A DNA stretch of 64,000 nt from Streptococcus pneumoniae (GTDB taxonomy: Bacteria > Bacillota > Bacilli > Lactobacillales > Streptococcaceae). Numbering within the stretch: the stretch's first letter is position 1; the number at the start of each line of letters is the position of its first letter. Positions 18,488 to 27,714 of this stretch are shown one piece after another. The notes under the pieces are model-generated. The model did no database searches and had not been told where the DNA came from. It saw only the letters and a program-made list of their open reading frames with translations. The stretch spans positions 1,798,001 to 1,862,000 of the forward strand of contig NZ_LN831051.1 of NCBI RefSeq assembly GCF_001457635.1, written 5' to 3'. The position numbers and the translations under genes are program-made.

Positions 18488-19765
18488 TTAGGAGATGATT
18501 TCTACAATTTCACGGATTTTTTTCACTTCATCACTTATTTTAACACATTTTTGGAAATCTGTAACTAGTTGAGGTGGAATTTTTTCATTTGTGTATACTT
18601 TTGCAACAATTTCACCCTTTTGAACGGAGTCTCCAATCTTCTTTTCAAAAACAATTCCTGTTTCATAGTCCAAGGCATCAGACTTAACTGCACGACCAGC
18701 ACCCAGCCTCATGGCATAAAGACCAAAGTCCATAGCTGGAAGAGCTGAAATGACACCCGTTTCCTGAGCAGGGATTTCCACCACATGAGCTACATTTACA
18801 GGACGATAGAGGTCTTCCAAGTCTCCACCTTGGGCTTGCACCATTTCCTCAAACTTAGCCAGTGCTTGACCATTCTCAAGATGTTGGCGAACTTCTTCAA
18901 CAGTCTTGTTAACATTTGCCAAACCAAGCATAATTTGAGCCAATTCACAAATAAAGTGGGTAATATCCTGACGTCCTTGACCTTGCAAAATCTCCAATGC
19001 TTCAAGGATTTCCAGACGATTTCCAATCGCTCGTCCCAAAGGCTGGCTCATATCCGTAATCACTGCTACTGTCTTCCGTCCAACAACCTTACCAAGATCT
19101 ACCATAGTTTGAGCCAACTCACGCGCCTCATCAACCGTCTTCATGAAGGCACCCTCACCGACAGTCACGTCTAGCAAAATAGCATCCGCCCCTGCCGCAA
19201 TTTTCTTGCTCATCACCGAACTCGCAATCAAAGGAATCGTGTCGACAGTTGCGGTCACATCACGAAGGGCATAGAGAAGCTTATCTGCTTTGACCAGCTG
19301 GTCTGATTGCCCAATGACAGATACTCCAATATCCTGAACCTGACGAATAAAATCCTCTTGACTACGTTCTACTTGATAGCCCTTAATGGACTCCAATTTA
19401 TCAATTGTTCCGCCTGTATGGCCAAGACCACGACCACTCATTTTTGCTACAGGCACACCGAAGCTAGCAACAAGAGGAGCTAGAATCAAGGTTACCTTAT
19501 CGCCGACACCACCAGTAGAATGCTTGTCAACTTTCACACCATCAATGGCTGACAGGTCAAACTCTTGCCCAGTCTTAACCATATTCATCGTTAAATCAGA
19601 AATTTCACGAGTCGTCATTCCTTTAAAATAAACAGCCATAGCAAAGGCAGACATCTGATAATCAGGAACAGTTCCTGACACATAGCCTTCTACCAGCCAT
19701 TCAATTTCACTTGAAGTCAGTTCTTGACCGTCTCGTTTTTTTTGTATTAAATCAACTGCTCTCAT
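18488..19765 (-). CDS. pdp: pyrimidine-nucleoside phosphorylase
   Basis: Phosphorolyses uridine, deoxyuridine and thymidine to base plus (deoxy)ribose-1-phosphate. The 425 residues hold the family motifs [37 protein letters not shown] and a C-terminal biotinyl-like domain ([17 protein letters not shown]). Its start overlaps the stop of the methyltransferase gene by 4 nt. Some databases call it deoA. Confidence 0.95.
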   Translation of the reverse strand: MRAVDLIQKKRDGQELTSSEIEWLVEGYVSGTVPDYQMSAFAMAVYFKGMTTREISDLTMNMVKTGQEFDLSAIDGVKVDKHSTGGVGDKVTLILAPLVASFGVPVAKMSGRGLGHTGGTIDKLESIKGYQVERSQEDFIRQVQDIGVSVIGQSDQLVKADKLLYALRDVTATVDTIPLIASSVMSKKIAAGADAILLDVTVGEGAFMKTVDEARELAQTMVDLGKVVGRKTVAVITDMSQPLGRAIGNRLEILEALEILQGQGRQDITHFICELAQIMLGLANVNKTVEEVRQHLENGQALAKFEEMVQAQGGDLEDLYRPVNVAHVVEIPAQETGVISALPAMDFGLYAMRLGAGRAVKSDALDYETGIVFEKKIGDSVQKGEIVAKVYTNEKIPPQLVTDFQKCVKISDEVKKIREIVEIIS

Positions 19766-20352
19766 TCTTTCACACTTCTAAGGATATAGTATCCCTTGTC
19801 TTTTTTAAGGATTTCACAATTACCAAACACATCCTCCATCTTGGACTTAGCACTTGGAGCCCCTTGTTTTTTCTGGATGACGATTGTCAAATCCCCACCA
19901 GTTTCCAAGAAATCTTTACTTTTCTCAATGATTTCATGAACGACTTGCTTGCCCGCACGGATAGGAGGATTGGAAATGACATGATCAAAATGTCCTTCAA
20001 CTTGTTCATAGATGTTGGACTGGAAAATCGTCGCTTTTGCATTATTTTTTTCAGCATTTCTCCGAGCTAAATCCAAGGCACGAGTGTTGATATCAACCAT
20101 AGTAGCCTGAACTCCATAAGCCTTAGCTAAGGACAAACCCAAAGGTCCGTAACCACAGCCTACATCAAGGACAGTTTCTCCTTGGTTGACCTCAAGACAC
20201 TTGAGCAATAGTTGACTTCCAAAGTCAACTATTTTCTTGCTAAAAACACCCGCATCCGTTAAAAAGGTCATTTTTTGTCCCAACAACTCTACTCTCAACT
20301 CATGAATGTCGTGAGCAGCGTCAGGATTTTCTGCATAATACATTTTACTCAT
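19762..20352 (-). CDS. class I SAM-dependent methyltransferase (RsmC/YbxB-like)
   Basis: A 196-residue methyltransferase with motif I VLDVGCGYGPLGLSLAK and the NPP motif (VISNPPIRAGKQV) typical of small-domain methyltransferases acting on rRNA bases. It opens the pdp-deoC-cdd-pnrA-nupABC unit and is coupled to pdp by a 4-nt overlap, an arrangement also seen in pneumococci. The substrate is not known from the sequence; 16S rRNA guanine N2 methylation is the likeliest role. No Shine-Dalgarno is present, and the promoter places +1 at the ATG. Confidence 0.85.
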   Translation of the reverse strand: MSKMYYAENPDAAHDIHELRVELLGQKMTFLTDAGVFSKKIVDFGSQLLLKCLEVNQGETVLDVGCGYGPLGLSLAKAYGVQATMVDINTRALDLARRNAEKNNAKATIFQSNIYEQVEGHFDHVISNPPIRAGKQVVHEIIEKSKDFLETGGDLTIVIQKKQGAPSAKSKMEDVFGNCEILKKDKGYYILRSVKE

Positions 20353-20387
20353 GACACTATTTTACCATAATTTGACTCAAATTGTAA
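20353..20387 (-). promoter_or_regulatory. promoter of the pyrimidine salvage operon, predicted leaderless
   Basis: On the minus strand TTACAA (-35, 20387-20382), a 17-bp spacer, TGG + TAAAAT (extended -10, 20364-20359), then six bases AGTGTC and ATG 20352. The predicted +1 is the A of the start codon. Confidence 0.6.
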
Positions 20388-20558
20388 ATCGTTTACAAAT
20401 TGATAATAAAACGAAAAAGACCGAAGAAAGCAAGTCACGAAGCCATTTTCTTCAATCTCTTTCAACACTTATAAATAATAAACCATTTAGAACTATAAAT
20501 ATCACAGTCCAGATAAAAACAAAAAGTTTATCATCTATAATCAGGCAGATTATTATTT

Positions 20559-20963
20559 CTATTGCTTAACCTTAAAATACTTTATTATCAACAAAATTCC
20601 TAACAAAATGTTTAGATAAAAGCCCAACTGATACGTTTGTGTCAGGATTTCCAAACTTGTCCAAAGTCGTATCAAATCTTCTAGTGACATGCGGAAGAAA
20701 TAACCCTCTGTCGCAATCCATAGGACTAAAAAGCAATAACTACCAGCAGCAATCCATTTCGCCCATCGTTTTTTTAGTAAGAAAGCAATTAAAAACGAAT
20801 AGATAAAGACAGCTGTTACAATAGCATGTTCCATCAAAAAAGTAAAACCGTAATAGGTTTCCACAAAGCATATACCATTATCTGCATTGGCTCCTTTTAT
20901 AAAAGGTAAAGCAAAACTTAAAATAAAACAGAGTTCCAATATGTAACGTTTTAAGATTTTCAT
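20559..20963 (-). CDS. small membrane protein of unknown function
   Basis: A 134-residue protein with four hydrophobic segments (about residues 5-22, 38-62, 70-86 and 112-130) and a basic C-terminus (KYFKVKQ). I do not recognise a family. A ribosome binding site AGGAGG precedes ATG 20963. The 205 bases downstream, up to the methyltransferase, have no start-bearing ORF. A 16-bp palindrome at 21001-21016 lies upstream of its start and could be its operator. Confidence 0.65.
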   Translation of the reverse strand: MKILKRYILELCFILSFALPFIKGANADNGICFVETYYGFTFLMEHAIVTAVFIYSFLIAFLLKKRWAKWIAAGSYCFLVLWIATEGYFFRMSLEDLIRLWTSLEILTQTYQLGFYLNILLGILLIIKYFKVKQ

Positions 20964-21000
20964 AGTACACCTCCTATAAGTTGTGAACTAAAAAGCCCCC

Positions 21001-21016
21001 TTTATAAGCTTATAAA
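21001..21016. repeat. 16-bp perfect palindrome TTTATAAGCTTATAAA
   Basis: Perfect self-complementary 16-mer, followed at once by a third half-site (CTTATAAAT). It lies in the divergent region between the membrane-protein gene and coaA, 38 bp before the former's start, where an operator would be expected. Confidence 0.5.
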
Positions 21017-21160
21017 CTTATAAATCAGTAGAATCTATCTCCTATTTCATCAATAAATTGATCACTTATACTATATACCATTGACTTACCACATTCAAGA
21101 AACCGCTTTATTTTTTTAGATTTTTATGGTATGATAGACAAAATATCTAGGGGAAAACAA

Positions 21161-22081
21161 ATGACCAACGAATTTTTACATTTTGAAAAAATCAGCCGCC
21201 AGACTTGGCAATCTTTACATCGAAAGACAACACCTCCTTTGACAGAAGAAGAATTGGAATCTATCAAGAGTTTTAATGACCAAATCAGTCTCCAAGACGT
21301 TACAGATATCTATCTCCCCTTGGCTCATCTGATTCAGATTTACAAGCGAACTAAGGAAGATTTAGCCTTTTCAAAAGGAATTTTCCTCCAACGTGAAAGT
21401 AAATCTCAACCTTTTATTATTGGGGTTTCTGGGAGTGTTGCCGTTGGAAAATCCACAACCAGTCGCCTACTTCAAATCCTACTGTCCCGTACGTTTACAG
21501 ATGCTACGGTTGAGTTGGTTACAACTGATGGTTTTCTCTATCCCAATCAAACCTTGATTGAGCAGGGGATTTTAAATCGTAAAGGATTTCCTGAAAGCTA
21601 TGATATGGAAGCTCTTCTCAACTTCTTGGACCGCATCAAAAATGGACAAGATGTAGATATTCCTGTCTATTCTCATGAAGTTTACGACATCGTACCCGAA
21701 GAGAAACAAAGTGTCAAAGCTGCTGATTTTGTAATTGTTGAGGGAATCAATGTCTTTCAAAATCCACAAAACGATCGTCTCTATATCACTGACTTCTTTG
21801 ACTTTTCCATCTATGTAGATGCTGGAGTGGATGATATTGAAAGTTGGTATCTGGACCGTTTCTTGAAAATGCTGAGCCTAGCCCAAAACGACCCTGATAG
21901 CTACTATTATCGTTTTACTCAGATGCCGATTGGGGAAGTGGAAGCCTTTGCCCATCAGGTCTGGACCAGTATCAATCTCACAAATCTACAAAATTATATT
22001 GAACCAACCAGAAATCGTGCAGAAGTGATTCTTCATAAAAGCAAGAACCATGAAATCGATGAAATTTACTTAAAAAAATAA
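21161..22081 (+). CDS. coaA: pantothenate kinase (type I)
   Basis: Phosphorylates pantothenate, the first step of coenzyme A synthesis. I chose ATG 21161 ([20 protein letters not shown]) behind AGGGGAAAACAA, giving 306 residues, the usual length; an earlier in-frame start at 21131 overlaps the -10 box. The P-loop is [17 protein letters not shown] and the [11 protein letters not shown] substrate loop is intact. An extended -10 (TGG TATGAT, 21127-21135) lies upstream. Confidence 0.96.
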   Translation: MTNEFLHFEKISRQTWQSLHRKTTPPLTEEELESIKSFNDQISLQDVTDIYLPLAHLIQIYKRTKEDLAFSKGIFLQRESKSQPFIIGVSGSVAVGKSTTSRLLQILLSRTFTDATVELVTTDGFLYPNQTLIEQGILNRKGFPESYDMEALLNFLDRIKNGQDVDIPVYSHEVYDIVPEEKQSVKAADFVIVEGINVFQNPQNDRLYITDFFDFSIYVDAGVDDIESWYLDRFLKMLSLAQNDPDSYYYRFTQMPIGEVEAFAHQVWTSINLTNLQNYIEPTRNRAEVILHKSKNHEIDEIYLKK

Positions 22082-22088
22082 TTTTCCC

Positions 22089-22117
22089 TTGTCAAAACGT
22101 AAGTTTTCATATATAAT
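22089..22117 (+). promoter_or_regulatory. rpsT promoter
   Basis: TTGTCA (22089-22094) and TATAAT (22112-22117) with a 17-bp spacer, 31 bp before the TTG start of rpsT. Confidence 0.8.
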
Positions 22118-22148
22118 GGTATAGTTAGTAAATATGGAGGTAAGAACA

Positions 22149-22385
22149 TTGGCAAACATTAAATCAGCTATCAAACGCGCTGAATTGAACGTTAAACAAA
22201 ACGAAAAGAACTCAGCTCAAAAATCAGCTATGCGTACTGCTATAAAAGCTTTCGAAGCAAACCCATCTGAAGAACTTTTCCGTGCTGCTAGCTCAGCTAT
22301 CGATAAAGCAGAAACTAAAGGTTTGATTCACAAAAACAAAGCAAGCCGCGATAAAGCTCGTCTTTCAGCTAAACTTGCTAAATAA
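22149..22385 (+). CDS. rpsT: 30S ribosomal protein S20
   Basis: Small-subunit primary binding protein for 16S rRNA. The start is TTG 22149, giving (M)[20 protein letters not shown] and the usual 78 residues. The GGAGG 9 nt upstream supports it over the ATG inside that same region. Rare TTG starts are common for rpsT. The gene stands alone with its own promoter and terminator. Confidence 0.97.
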
Positions 22386-22386
22386 G

Positions 22387-22413
22387 AAACAGTCCATAGA
22401 GGCTGTTTTTTTG
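22387..22413 (+). terminator. rpsT terminator
   Basis: AAACAGTC/GGCTGTTT hairpin with T7, directly behind the stop codon. Confidence 0.85.
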
Positions 22414-22437
22414 TCTCCAAATAGGAAAAGGTAGAAA

Positions 22438-22962
22438 ATGAAAATCACAATTATCGGATATTCTGGTTCTGGTAAGTCAACTCTAGCAGAAAAGTTATCT
22501 AACTACTACTCCATTCCAAAACTGCACATGGACACACTCCAATTTCAACCTGGTTGGCAAGACAGTGACTGCGAATGGATGTTAACCGAGATAAAAAACT
22601 TTCTCACCAAGCATAAAGCTTGGGTCATCGATGGTAATTATTCTTGGTGCTACTACCAAGAACGAATGCAAGAAGCTGACCAAATCATCTTTCTCAATTT
22701 TTTGCCATTGACCTGTCTCTTTAGAGCCTTTAAGCGTTATCTTAAATACCGTGGAAAAGTCAGAGAAAGTATGGCGGCAGATTGCCCTGAACGCTTTGAC
22801 TGGGAGTTTATCAGATGGATTCTTTGGGATGGGCGTAGCAAAACTCAAAAAGAAAATTACCAAAAACTTTGCCAAGAATATTCACATAAAGTCACTATTC
22901 TTCGAAATCAGAGAGAGCTAGATCAATTTCTGGATAAGAAAAGGAAGTCCTACAATTCATAA
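22438..22962 (+). CDS. P-loop kinase-like protein (FlaR/topology-modulation family)
   Basis: A 174-residue small NTPase resembling adenylate-kinase-fold proteins annotated as topology modulation protein FlaR. Walker A is [16 protein letters not shown], and a LHMDTLQFQPGW substrate region follows, with WVIDGNYSWCYY as the Walker B-like strand. The true substrate is unknown and the FlaR name is historical. A GGAAAAGGTAG ribosome binding site precedes the start. Confidence 0.82.
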   Translation: MKITIIGYSGSGKSTLAEKLSNYYSIPKLHMDTLQFQPGWQDSDCEWMLTEIKNFLTKHKAWVIDGNYSWCYYQERMQEADQIIFLNFLPLTCLFRAFKRYLKYRGKVRESMAADCPERFDWEFIRWILWDGRSKTQKENYQKLCQEYSHKVTILRNQRELDQFLDKKRKSYNS

Positions 22963-22977
22963 AGGGCTTCCTTTTTG
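22941..22977. terminator. bidirectional terminator between the P-loop gene and deoD
   Basis: AAAAGGAAGTCC/GGGCTTCCTTTTT hairpin. It includes the end of the upstream gene and lies between two convergent genes. Confidence 0.8.
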
Positions 22978-22984
22978 GCTATAA

Positions 22985-23695
22985 TTATTCTGCAATCAAG
23001 GTTTCCAAACCAACCTTCATCATATCAGTGAAGGTATTTTGACGTTCTTCTGCAGTTGTGTCTTCGTCTGGATTGACCAAGCTATCAGAGATGGTCATGA
23101 TAGCTAGCGCATCAACATGGTATTGGGCAGCAAGATAGTAAAGAGCTGCTGCTTCCATTTCCACAGCCTTGACTCCCCATTTACCAAGCTCGATATTCTT
23201 TTCAAAGTAATTTGAGTAAAAGACATCAGATGACAAAACGTTCCCAACGTGAGTAGTCATACCAAGTTCTTTGGCGATATGGTAGGCTTTATCAAGCAAA
23301 TCAAAGCTAGCAATTTGTGGAAAATCGTACTGTGGCCAGTCATTACGAACGATGTTTGAGTTGGTTGCAGCCGCCTGCGCCAAAACTAATTCACGAACAT
23401 GAACCTCTTCATTCAAAGAACCTGCAGTTCCCACACGAATCAATTTCTTCACACCGTAGTCTACGATTAACTCACGCGCATAAATCGAAATAGATGGCAT
23501 TCCCATCCCAGTTCCCATGACAGATACACGGTGACCCTTGTAAGTACCAGTGTAACCAAACATGTTACGCACTTCGTTAAAACAAACAGCATCACCAAGG
23601 AAATTCTCCGCAATAAACTTAGCACGAAGAGGATCCCCAGGAAGAAGAATTTTATCAGCAATTTCACCCTGCTGAGCAGCAATATGGATAGACAT
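22985..23695 (-). CDS. deoD: purine-nucleoside phosphorylase, DeoD (hexameric) type
   Basis: Cleaves purine (deoxy)nucleosides with phosphate; the hexameric class accepts adenosine as well as guanosine and inosine. The 236 residues include [47 protein letters not shown] and the catalytic Asp in [11 protein letters not shown]. No Shine-Dalgarno is seen before ATG 23695. It is separated from the rest of the purine cluster by repeats and a dead surface-protein gene. Confidence 0.96.
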
Positions 23696-24103
23696 AATTT
23701 ATGATACAAAGAGCGAGAAGAAAACGACTGAAAATTAGGAACCTGACGAGAAATCCTGATTTTTCAGTCAGATTATCTATTTTCCGAGTTTTCCGCTCGT
23801 GTTCAAATCAAAACACACGCTCTACCTTTCTTTATTTTATATTTTATATTGAGAAAGATACCAAACCCATCAAAAAGCGAAGGGAAAATAGGAGTTGGGC
23901 GCAGTGAGCGATGCTCGCTAGACCAACTATCTTTTTCCCACTGCTTTTAGGGTGGGGTCAATTCCTTTCTTTCTTAATTTTGATTTAGAGGAGAGTCGCC
24001 CGTATTCAGTTCAGCGAATACAGTTTACCCATCCTTTCGTTTTTATTTTTAGAAAAGTTTTCTACTCGTGTTCAAATTAGAACACGCGCTCTACCTTTCT
24101 GTT
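23696..24103. repeat. gene-free region with two 45-bp direct repeats
   Basis: Near-identical copies at 23787-23830 and 24056-24100 share AGTTTTC...CTCGTGTTCAAAT and CGCTCTACCTTTCT. The second copy contains a perfect dyad CGTGTTC/GAACACG around AAATTA; the first is mutated in one arm. Between them smaller dyads occur (AGCGA/TCGCT, GTATTC/GAATAC). No coding frame is convincing. Confidence 0.5.
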
Positions 24104-24255
24104 TATACTCTTCGAAAATCTCTTCAAACCACGTCAACGTCGCCTTGGATTATATATGTGACTGACTTCGTCAGTCTTATCTACAACCTCAAAGCAGTGC
24201 TTTGAGCAACCTGCGGCTAGTTTCCTAGTTTGCTCTTTGATTTTCATTGAGTATT
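24104..24255 (+). repeat. BOX element (A-B-C)
   Basis: BoxA TATACTCTTCGAAAATCTC at 24104, one boxB (CTGACTTCGTCAG...CAGTGCTTTGAG) and boxC ending CTTTGATTTTCATTGAGTAT. BOX elements are non-autonomous repeats of pneumococcus and its relatives. Confidence 0.93.
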
Positions 24256-24352
24256 AATTTTGTTCTTTCACAGAGAGCTACCTGAGTCCTATTCAAGCTC
24301 AGGTAGTACTTTCTTATAAACTAGACAAACTAACTATCATTGTACCATCAGA

Positions 24353-26018
24353 TTACAAGACATCATCGTCACTCACCTTGGAATTCAATGTCGTACCCCA
24401 ATGGGTAATTTTACGGTGGGGTTGAGCTAAAATTGGTCTGTTTTCATAGATTGTTTGCCATCTATTCCATAGTAGGCCCGTCTTTTTCTCAATCTTAACT
24501 CGCAGATTTCTCATATTTTCTTTGATTGGGAGGTTGAGGACAAAACCTGCAGTCTGGTTGCGACCGTTTCCTTCCCAAGAATGACTACGAACAACTTGGT
24601 TTCCATCTTTATCTACTGTAACTTCTTCCCAAGTTATGGAGTAGCGGGCAATGTAAGCTCCACTGTGTTGAATTGTCAATGTTTTATCCTTCACAGGAGT
24701 CTGACTGATTGGTTGAACTGACTTAGAAACTTGTATCGCCGTTTCACCATTCGTAGCTATAAAGCGGAAAACTTCAACTTCTGCAAGACTGAGGGCATTA
24801 TAGCCTTCTAGCTCAATCCGAACATAGCGCGCTTTTTTATGGTTAATCGTAATTTGTGCTGACACATCTTTAGGAGATGTTATACGTTTTCACTCAATTT
24901 CTTTACCAGAACTGTCTAAAAGAATGACATCAAAGTTTGCCAATCTATCCTGGGCAGTGTCTGTTCGGTTGTAAATATTGATTTGGCGAATGGTTTCTTC
25001 TTTAGCCAAATCTACTTGCCACCAAGGCTTAGATTGAAAGTTTGTATGAGTGACAGAATTGTGACCATAGTTACCATCGACTTTGCCATCCACAGCTCTT
25101 CTAGCATCTCCTCCGAAAGCTGTCGAACTTTGAGTAACCTATTTTCCTAAGGCAATATTTTCCATTGGTTCAGCGCTTGGTTGACTAGAAGATCGAGGCA
25201 GAGCCTGTTTCTTAAAGAATCGCACTTTATCCAATTTCGGATCACGATAACCATGTTTATCCAAGGTAGCTTGTTTACCAATATTAAAGTTAGGAATATC
25301 ATTCATTGGACTTTCAAAATAGCCACGAGAACGGTGTTTAAAGCGTGAATTACCTGTAAATGTAACAATATCACGATCATTATGAATCAAGGGAGTCACA
25401 ACATTGTCATTATCAACCACATAATGCTTAATTTTTCCACTAACAGCTAATTTACGACTTTCCAAACCAACATCCCAGAAACCATTCTTAGCATTCCAAA
25501 CAGTTCTGGAAGTAATCACTTTAGGAGCACTGAAAGTTGTCACTTTCCTCAATACATGGTTATAAAAATCAGGATATTTTTGGTAAGCTTCAACCTCTGC
25601 AATCTGAGCTAGGTAGCATCCAAGAGAATGACCTGTCATATACAACTTAGTAATACTTATATCCTTGGCTAATTCCCCAACAACCTTGCGGATATCATCC
25701 GCTTGAGCTGGCTCTGTTATCTCTACTTTTGACTCTTCCCTTTTGTTTTCAAGAACTTCACTTGCTTCCGGAAGCGTTTGAGGAGCTAGTCTTGGCTCCT
25801 CTCTAAGAGGAGTTTCTAGTTTTGGAGCATCATTTTCTGACTCTTTCAATTCCTCCTTAGAATCTAGCACACCTATTACCACTTCAGATGTTACATCTTG
25901 CTTTACTTCATTGGCTGAAATTCCAGCTGGAGCTAGAAATCAAAGCCGACTACAACAGATACAACTCCGATACTTAATTTTTTATGCCAAAGCGCATAAT
26001 TCGTTGACCAATTTTCAT
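24353..26018 (-). pseudogene. secreted lipase-like / discoidin lectin / cytolysin domain-4-like surface protein, decayed
   Basis: Reading down the minus strand from about 26018: an YSIRK-like signal (FGIKKLSIGVVSVVVG) with two 1-nt deletions, one in an A6 run and one before FLAPAGISANE; then a Glu/Pro-rich linker; and a lipase-like region (MTGHSLGCYLAQIAEVEAYQ, YVVDNDNVVTPLI) lacking its usual N-terminal half. An F5/8C discoidin domain follows (ENIALGK, VTQSSTAFGGDARRAVDGK, NFQSKPWWQVDLAKEETIRQ), and finally a C-terminal domain with HSGAYIARYSITWEE, KENMRNLRVKIEKKTGLLW and ITHWGTTLNSK. The last matches domain 4 of cholesterol-dependent cytolysins such as pneumolysin. In-frame TAG (25139-25141) and TGA (24890-24892) are point nonsense mutations, because all downstream parts share one frame. 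No LPXTG is seen. Confidence 0.8.
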
Positions 26019-26082
26019 TATTTCTTATCTTTCTTTTCGTTTATTTACAAGCAGACTCAAGCGAAATCTCATTGTGCTATAT

Positions 26083-26112
26083 ATGATAAGACTGAGAAAT
26101 TCAGAAAGTCAA
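26083..26112 (-). promoter_or_regulatory. putative promoter of the decayed surface-protein gene
   Basis: On the minus strand TTGACT (26112-26107), an 18-bp spacer and TATCAT (26088-26083), about 65 bp before the presumed ATG 26018. Confidence 0.45.
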
Positions 26113-26164
26113 TTCATTCTCATCTCTCCTTATCATACTAGTCTGCTTGGCTAGGAAGCTAATG

Positions 26165-26299
26165 CTAGTATCCTAGAATCTTGTCTTTCACAATGCTGGC
26201 TATCAGATCAGACATACCTATTCTTCCGCTTCTTTCAGTTATAAGAGCAGGAAGAAGCTCATAGTATTCCTCTGTTTCTTCTTTAATACGGATAGGCAG
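26165..26299 (-). pseudogene. remnant of a small ribbon-helix-helix-like gene
   Basis: A 44-codon stretch without a start: LPIRIKEETEEYYELLPALI followed by TERSGRIGMSDLIASIVKDK, then ILGY and a stop. The strand-helix-helix pattern resembles small CopG-like DNA-binding proteins. A frame break lies just before LPIR (TGA in frame), so it is a relic. It sits between punA and the dead surface gene. Confidence 0.45.
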
Positions 26300-26345
26300 T
26301 CAATCCTGAAAAGACAGAGGCACTCCCCCTTTTAAATCTTTTTTC

Positions 26346-27155
26346 TTACAATTCAGCAAGAATCGCTTTAAGCAAGCCTTTGAAATCACCTTTAACACGT
26401 TCAGTCACTTCTACAACTTCTTCGTGATTGAGTTCTTCTTGGAAACCAGCCGCAAAGTTAGTGATACATGAAATTCCCAGAACTTTCAAGCCAGAGTGGG
26501 CTGCCACGATAACTTCAGGAACCGTAGACATACCAACTGCATCTGCTCCCAGTGTCTTATAGGAACGAATTTCTGCTGGTGTTTCATAAGTCGGACCAGT
26601 AACTCCGATATAGACACCTTCATCAAGCTTGATATTAAGTTTTTTAGCCACTTCATGGGCAGTGGCACGGTATTCTGGTGTGTAGGCCCTAGACATATCT
26701 GGGAAACGTGGGCCAAAGTCATCCAAGTTTTCACCCATCAATGGATTTTGCCCCGTCATGTTGATATGGTCTGAGATAGCCATCAAGGTACCAGGACCAA
26801 ATCCGATACCGCCAGCTGCATTGGTTACAATAACACCTTCACATCCAAGAACTTTCATCACACGAACTGGGAAAGTCACCACTTCCAGAGGATTCCCTTC
26901 ATAGAAATGGAAACGACCTTGAAGAGCCAAGACCTTGCGACCTGCCAGTTCACCATATACCAATTTACCAGCATGACCGACTACTGTTGAACGGCCCCAG
27001 TTTGGAATCTCAGCATAGTCTACTACAACTGGATTTTCGATTTCTTCTGCCAATTCTCCAAGTCCTGATCCAAGGATTAGACCGAACTCAGGGGCTGCAA
27101 TTCCCTTTTCTTTCAGGAAAGTAGCAGTTTCATGGATTTTGTTTAAAAATGTCAT
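26346..27155 (-). CDS. punA: purine-nucleoside phosphorylase, trimeric type
   Basis: Phosphorolyses inosine and guanosine and their deoxy forms. The 269 residues hold LILGSGLGELAEEI, GRFHFYEGNPLEVVTFPVRV, VTNAAGGIGFGPGTLM and GMSTVPEVIVAAHSGLKVLG, all typical of the trimeric class. It follows deoB and a broken DUF1697 gene. The window thus encodes both PNP types, covering adenosine (DeoD) and 6-oxopurine nucleosides (PunA). Confidence 0.95.
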   Translation of the reverse strand: MTFLNKIHETATFLKEKGIAAPEFGLILGSGLGELAEEIENPVVVDYAEIPNWGRSTVVGHAGKLVYGELAGRKVLALQGRFHFYEGNPLEVVTFPVRVMKVLGCEGVIVTNAAGGIGFGPGTLMAISDHINMTGQNPLMGENLDDFGPRFPDMSRAYTPEYRATAHEVAKKLNIKLDEGVYIGVTGPTYETPAEIRSYKTLGADAVGMSTVPEVIVAAHSGLKVLGISCITNFAAGFQEELNHEEVVEVTERVKGDFKGLLKAILAEL

Positions 27156-27170
27156 TGTGTGTCTCCTTTA

Positions 27171-27713
27171 TTATTTTTTTAGCATTTGACCAATTTTGTC
27201 AAAGGTTTTAGCATTACGAATAGTAATGTGGCGGTAGAAAGGCACCTTCAGCAAGTACTTATGATAGGCAGTCTTAGAATAGGATTCTTCAGAAAATTTC
27301 CCCTAGAAAATCCCAAGTTTTCCAAAATAAAGCACTTCATCTTTCAGCTCTAAACTTTCAACTGTCGCGATGACTTGGTCCACATCCAAACCCTCAGTGT
27401 AAAAGAGAAAATCTTTTCGTGCCAAGTCTCTGCTCCACCAAGCTGGTAGATTTTCAAGTTCCGCCTCAAAGTCCTCTAGACTCAGTAAAGAAAAGCTCTG
27501 AATAAATGGATAATGGACTGCAAAGAAAGTCTCTAGCTTTTCAACCAATTGGGCTTTGGAATCTATCGAAGTAAAGAAAATATTGCCACTGTTGATGTAG
27601 CTCTCAACCTTTTCCAGTCCCAAGTTTGTCAATTCTTGACGAAGTTCCGCCATGACGACCTTATTCTTACCACCAACATTGATACCTCTCACCAGCAAAG
27701 CATAGCGCGTCAT
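27171..27713 (-). pseudogene. DUF1697 family protein, stopped by one nonsense codon
   Basis: The DUF1697 N-terminus is intact: MTRYALLVRGINVGGKNKVV, then VESYINSGNIFF. After 136 codons TAG (27305-27303) replaces what is probably a Trp codon; the same frame then reads GKFSEESYSKTAYHKYLLKV and RNAKTFDKIGQMLKK to a stop at 27171. The full protein would have 180 residues, the family norm. It starts 1 nt after the deoB stop. The function of DUF1697 is unknown. Confidence 0.85.
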
Positions 27714-27714
27714 C

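Noticed and set aside
20385..20558. Hydrophobic frame on the minus strand (AIEIIICLIIDDKLFVFIWT...) after the small membrane-protein gene
   Set aside because: It has no start codon or ribosome binding site and is only about 45 codons long. It could be a relic but cannot be supported.
23690..23710. Possible leaderless start for deoD (TATCAT 5 nt before the ATG)
   Set aside because: There is no TGn extension and the spacing is too short, so +1 would fall inside the start codon region. The missing Shine-Dalgarno is noted only.
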